Shown piece after piece: positions 7,176-9,895 of a stretch of DNA of 9,895 nucleotides. The translations under genes were made by a program, and so were the position numbers. Positions within the stretch are counted from its first letter, which is position 1, and every line of letters starts with the position of its first letter. The notes under the pieces were generated by a model. That model searched no databases. It was given only the letters and a program-made list of their open reading frames with translations, and was not told the origin of the DNA. The DNA is from Deltaproteobacteria bacterium (GTDB taxonomy: Bacteria; Desulfobacterota; Desulfobacteria; Desulfobacterales; SURF-15): assembly GCA_024644775.1 (NCBI GenBank), contig JAHEHB010000185.1:1-9895 (forward strand), written 5' to 3'.

Positions 7176-8000
7176 TCAATCTTCCTCCACTTTCTTGCGA
7201 CGGCGCCAAACGAAAAAAGAAATGGCAGGACCTGCTACAAAAAACAAAAGGGCTAGGAAAGGAAACGGCACATGCAGAAAACCTAAAACAAATAGCCCCA
7301 GTATTAAAATACCTAAAGAAAAAAGAATCTGTACCACCTTCGTTTGCACCTCCTCCATGACTGAAGACGGGTAAGATTCAATCAGTTCCATATTCTTTTT
7401 GTAAAAATCCCTTGGGTAATCCATGGGAGGAAAATGGTACGTTATCACGCCAGCCTCTGTATCGAGCGCCTCACGCGCATAACCCTCCAGGCATAGTTTC
7501 TGGGTTTTTTTTCTCATTTGGCGCAATGTATAACGAGAACGCCCAGCGAGATTCTCTAAATGAGCCGGGTTCCCAAAATTAGAGGTAATATAAAGTATTT
7601 CATGCTCATATACCGCCTGAGCAGGCCAACCGGTTCTCTCTGCCAGTTTATTTAATTCAGACTTAAACGCTTCCGAGCATGAAGTACAAAAAACATCGTT
7701 ATGTGTTTGAGAGATGTCTGCATCACACGACAAGCAGGAATCTACATGCAACGCACCCGGTTGTCCTTCCGTGTCATCGCAGTTTGAAAACGTATAGACA
7801 TACAGATTATCTATTCGGTCTGACAACACCGCAATTCTGTCCACCATACGATCAAGACAGCTTTTTATAACTTCCAATGATACCGGTAAGTATGGAATCA
7901 GGTGACAAGGAGATATCTTTCCACCCTGCCTCTCTGCGATTCGGCCTGCCAGATTTTCTATTATATTGTCACTGGCATCGCTTAGCTTTGGTGTACTCAT
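7176..8000 (-). CDS. Zinc-ribbon protein with two C-terminal membrane helices, unknown function
   Basis: A 274-residue protein I do not recognise as a named family. The N-terminal 70 or so residues look helical and could form a winged helix (ERQGGKISPCHLIPYL, then SLEVIKSCLDRMVDR and a short YVYTF strand). A four-cysteine zinc ribbon follows: Cys89-x2-Cys92, 12 residues, Cys105-x2-Cys108. Residues 110-190 form a second alpha/beta segment ending in VITYHFPP. Two membrane helices lie at about 222-242 and 246-265, joined by a short Pro-containing turn, and the protein ends WRRRKKVEED. The positive-inside rule puts both the ribbon domain and the tail in the cytoplasm. GGAAGG precedes the start. 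It sits 30 bp after pspA and before the two SPFH genes, so it may be a membrane adaptor or sensor for PspA. This role is inference from position only. Confidence 0.8.
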   Translation of the reverse strand: MSTPKLSDASDNIIENLAGRIAERQGGKISPCHLIPYLPVSLEVIKSCLDRMVDRIAVLSDRIDNLYVYTFSNCDDTEGQPGALHVDSCLSCDADISQTHNDVFCTSCSEAFKSELNKLAERTGWPAQAVYEHEILYITSNFGNPAHLENLAGRSRYTLRQMRKKTQKLCLEGYAREALDTEAGVITYHFPPMDYPRDFYKKNMELIESYPSSVMEEVQTKVVQILFSLGILILGLFVLGFLHVPFPFLALLFFVAGPAISFFVWRRRKKVEED

Positions 8001-8030
8001 TAAAACTTCCTTCCAGCTAGCCCTATTTTT

Positions 8031-8744
8031 TTATTGACGTCTAGTTTTTGATTTTGCCTTGATCTCATTTAGAATCTTTTCAATACGGTCCATTCTTTCC
8101 ATGTTATCAAACGTCTCTTCCAGTGTAGGTTTTGATGCCATCAATTCCCGCGTGACCGCCGTTTCTGTTTCAATCTCGTCGATTTCTTTTTCTAAGGTAC
8201 CATGTGATAACCCGCTTGACAGTTTTGAATCGACCAATAAATCATCGGTCTTCCTCGAAGAAACGGTAAATTTTTGAATGCTGTTTATGCTTGATTTCTG
8301 ACCTTGAGCACTATTTTTACGGGCGCTCAATGTCTCTTTTTGCCTTTTAGTTTCCTGGATTTTTCCTTCCAACGAGCCTAACTCTTTTTTCATCATCTCA
8401 GAGACAGCCCCTGCTTTTTTGTGTCGCGACCTCAATTCGTTAAGCGCTTTCTCATCGTCTAATTTCTTTGCTATCAGCGTTCGAGCTCGATTATCATTTC
8501 CTTCACTCACCGCGGTTTCGATGCTTTCTTGCCAAGTTTGAATTTTATCCCTCTTATCATTTATTCGACGTGCCAATCCTTTTTCTTCGGCAATTGCGCG
8601 GGCAACCTCCATTCTGAGGTTCATAACGATTTGATCCATTTCCCGAATAAGTTGTTCGATCATCGTTTCGGGCGTTGCAGCGCTTTCAATGAGTTGGTTG
8701 ATATTTAACGAAATGATTTGTTTCGCCCTTTTCAAAATGTCCAT
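8031..8744 (-). CDS. pspA: PspA/IM30 (Vipp1-like) membrane-remodelling protein
   Basis: A 237-residue protein, close to the usual PspA length (about 220-240). Its N-terminus MDILKRAKQIISLNINQLIE matches the amphipathic helix and the NIN motif that begin PspA/IM30 proteins, and PETMIEQLIREM is the typical start of the long hairpin. The rest is almost wholly coiled coil, as in the ESCRT-III fold. Such proteins assemble into rods or rings on the inner face of the cytoplasmic membrane, stabilise it under envelope stress, and in enterobacteria restrain the activator PspF. The frame extends up to an ATG at 8798, but the start at 8744 has TAAGGAG nine bases before it and gives the canonical N-terminus. 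It is first in a four-gene block and is preceded by a sigma-54-like promoter. No PspB, PspC or PspF gene is adjacent. Confidence 0.9.
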   Translation of the reverse strand: MDILKRAKQIISLNINQLIESAATPETMIEQLIREMDQIVMNLRMEVARAIAEEKGLARRINDKRDKIQTWQESIETAVSEGNDNRARTLIAKKLDDEKALNELRSRHKKAGAVSEMMKKELGSLEGKIQETKRQKETLSARKNSAQGQKSSINSIQKFTVSSRKTDDLLVDSKLSSGLSHGTLEKEIDEIETETAVTRELMASKPTLEETFDNMERMDRIEKILNEIKAKSKTRRQ

Positions 8745-8753
8745 GTGGCAATA

Positions 8754-8760
8754 CTCCTTA
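8754..8760 (-). promoter_or_regulatory. Ribosome binding site deciding the pspA start
   Basis: TAAGGAG on the minus strand, nine bases before the ATG at 8744. It excludes the in-frame ATG at 8798, which would add 18 residues not seen in the PspA family. Confidence 0.75.
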
Positions 8761-8881
8761 ACCGACGACTCATCATGGAACGCCCCAAAAAAAATCAACT
8801 TCTTCCATCTCTGAATAAATTTCCCAGATGATTATTAGACGATCATTTTAAAAAATCTATGACGCCCTATCATCATATTAT

Positions 8882-8897
8882 TGCAAAAATCGTGCAA
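8882..8897 (-). promoter_or_regulatory. Candidate sigma-54 (-24/-12) promoter for the pspA block
   Basis: Read on the minus strand this is TTGCACGATTTTTGCA. Set against the sigma-54 consensus TGGCACG-N4-TTGCA it has one mismatch (TT for TG at the first G of the GG pair), correct spacing and an intact GC at -12. Transcription would start near 8871, leaving a leader of about 127 nt before pspA. Sigma-54 control by PspF is the classical arrangement for psp operons, so motif and gene agree. A weak dyad CTTAG-N10-CTAAG at 8927-8946 lies just upstream and might bind an activator, though PspF sites usually lie further away. Confidence 0.6.
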
Positions 8898-9154
8898 TTC
8901 TAAATAAATGATAAAAACGCAAATATCTTAGGTACTTAAATCTAAGGAACAAAAATTACCGGTGTCAATATGATGTCATTTGGGGATACGTCGGATGTAC
9001 TCGTTATATCTATTGATACATTTTCAGCGCAATGTTCGCGGGTGGCCGTCAGGCCAGTTATTTTGAGATGTCTGGGTCAGCGAAATACTACACGTTGGCA
9101 GTAATAAAGGATGTTATGGAATCAATTGTTTTTCCGATATCAGAAATCCATCGG
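8898..9154. other. Non-coding region upstream of the pspA promoter
   Basis: AT-rich spacer between the sigma-54-like site and the stop codon of the dehydrogenase remnant. It holds the weak dyad at 8927-8946 and a short perfect hairpin, TGGCC-GTCA-GGCCA, at 9043-9056 that has no T-run on the minus strand. I see no coding sequence, tRNA or small RNA that I can support. It is the natural place for activator binding sites of the pspA block. Confidence 0.4.
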
Positions 9155-9532
9155 TTAGGAATTGGTCCATCCTCCGTCGACAAATATTACCTCCCCGCTG
9201 ATGTAACTTGCGGCCGGAGATGCCAAAAAAAGGACGGTGCGTCCGATCTCTTCGGGCCGTCCCGGTCGTCCCAAGGGAGTTCTGGAGTATATCCAGACCA
9301 GCTTATCCTCATCCCCAGCGATATCTTGAGCCAGTTCGGTGGGAACGAAACCCGGGGCGACGCAATTGACGTTGATTCCCTGGTTCGCCACCTCGACGGC
9401 CATCGTTCGGGGCAGTGCGGCAACCGCTCCCTTGGTGGCACTGTATATGGATTGTTTGTGAATACCTAACCGACAGGCCACCGAGGAAATATTGATAGCG
9501 ATTATTTCTTCTTGCGGACCTTCAACACGCAA
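9155..9532 (-). pseudogene. Short-chain dehydrogenase/reductase, C-terminal remnant
   Basis: The frame encodes only the second half of a classical SDR of about 250 residues. Visible are the catalytic serine (NISSVA), YSATK with the active-site Tyr and Lys, NVNCVAPGFVPT after the active site, and the closing GRPGRPEEIG, FLASPAASYISG and VDGGW. The first 130 or so residues, which carry the TGxxxGIG nucleotide-binding Rossmann motif, are missing. Upstream in this frame there is only sequence overlapping the 3' end of the ATC-hydrolase-like gene. The only available start is a TTG at 9532 inside that gene. Without the cofactor site the product could not act as an oxidoreductase, so I call it a remnant left by a deletion or recombination with a break near 9500-9515. 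A translated fragment cannot be excluded. Confidence 0.8.
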
Positions 9533-9895
9533 CGTTCCTCACCATGGCCTAATCCCGGTTCCATGTCCAGGACAAAACCATGGGATTCGACGTTTCCGAA
9601 ATCCACTTGGTGGGCGATCCGGCATAGCCTCTCAATCATTTCAGAGTCAAGTCCCATCCGTTGCCAGCCAAAAACCAAGGGACACCGGTAAAAGTGTAAT
9701 TCGACCTCATCCCCTTCGTCGCGAACCCAATCAAGCTTAAGGATCTGGCGGATGTCATCGCTTAGCAATTTATTCCAGAACTCAGAGGGATTTTCGCACG
9801 CGCCCAGCTTTTCACCCCAGAATTCACCCACGTTGTAGATTGCCTTTTTCAGGATTTCATCGGTATCCTCAACCCCAGCCTCATCCATGGCCTTG
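9502..9895 (-). CDS. Probable L-2-amino-thiazoline-4-carboxylic acid (ATC) hydrolase family protein, partial
   Basis: C-terminal part of a protein whose frame remains open to the right edge of the window; about 130 residues are seen. The ATG at 9888 is in frame, but the sequence before it (codons for Lys-Ala) stays open, so the true start is probably outside. The pattern YRCPLVFGWQRMGLD, then a second cysteine (ERLCRIAHQVDFG), then GLGHGEERCVLKVRKKK resembles the end of the ATC_hydrolase domain: Cys-Pro, a mid-domain Cys and a final Gly...Cys strand. Named members hydrolyse 2-aminothiazoline carboxylate, but many relatives in anaerobes have unknown roles. The stop codon falls exactly where the dehydrogenase remnant begins, in another frame. 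The family call is from motif memory and moderate. Confidence 0.6.
   Translation of the reverse strand, partial: KAMDEAGVEDTDEILKKAIYNVGEFWGEKLGACENPSEFWNKLLSDDIRQILKLDWVRDEGDEVELHFYRCPLVFGWQRMGLDSEMIERLCRIAHQVDFGNVESHGFVLDMEPGLGHGEERCVLKVRKKK

Noticed and set aside
9043..9056. TGGCC/GGCCA hairpin as a terminator for the dehydrogenase remnant
   Set aside because: The stem is only 5 bp and no T-run follows on the minus strand, so chance is a likely explanation.
9032..9469. Plus-strand open frame of 145 codons
   Set aside because: It lies antisense to the dehydrogenase remnant, whose minus-strand frame carries YSATK, NVNCVAPG and VDGGW. The plus-strand translation shows no family pattern and no ribosome binding site.

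Overview
The window looks like chromosomal DNA from an anaerobic, Gram-negative bacterium with moderate GC. Sulfate-reducer-like Desulfobacterota is my best guess. The reasons are an oxygen-sensitive glycyl radical enzyme, a sigma-54-like promoter in front of a pspA gene, an exported beta-helix protein with a Sec signal, and a nested-palindrome intergenic repeat of a kind I associate with Desulfobacterales. The taxonomic call is inference; there is no rRNA or marker gene to fix it.

Layout. 1-170: MITE-like nested palindrome. 191-2596 (-): glycyl radical enzyme of the pyruvate formate-lyase superfamily, with its thiyl Cys and radical Gly visible. 2737-3198 (-): DinB/YfiT-type four-helix-bundle protein with its His triad. 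3474-4826 (+): AT-rich gene for a secreted right-handed parallel beta-helix protein. 4867-4893: hairpin between convergent genes. 4894-8744 (-): four-gene block that reads, in transcription order, PspA/IM30, a zinc-ribbon protein with two C-terminal membrane helices, SPFH/Band 7 protein A and SPFH/Band 7 protein B. 8745-9154: non-coding, with a good sigma-54 (-24/-12) promoter candidate for the block. 9155-9532 (-): C-terminal half of a short-chain dehydrogenase, apparently a remnant. 9502-9895 (-): C-terminal part of a probable ATC-hydrolase-family protein that runs off the right edge.

The most interesting part is 4894-8897. PspA is an ESCRT-III-like membrane-remodelling protein. SPFH proteins build oligomeric membrane microdomains or cages, as in HflK/HflC and prohibitins. 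Here they sit in one probable operon with two clearly paralogous SPFH proteins and an unrecognised zinc-ribbon membrane protein. I read this as an envelope-stress or membrane-integrity module in which PspA repairs the inner membrane, the SPFH pair forms a heteromeric scaffold, and the zinc-ribbon protein is a candidate sensor or adaptor. The classical partners PspB, PspC and PspF and the SPFH partner NfeD are not in the window.

The other genes (glycyl radical enzyme, DinB, beta-helix, dehydrogenase remnant, ATC hydrolase) show no obvious functional link to this module.
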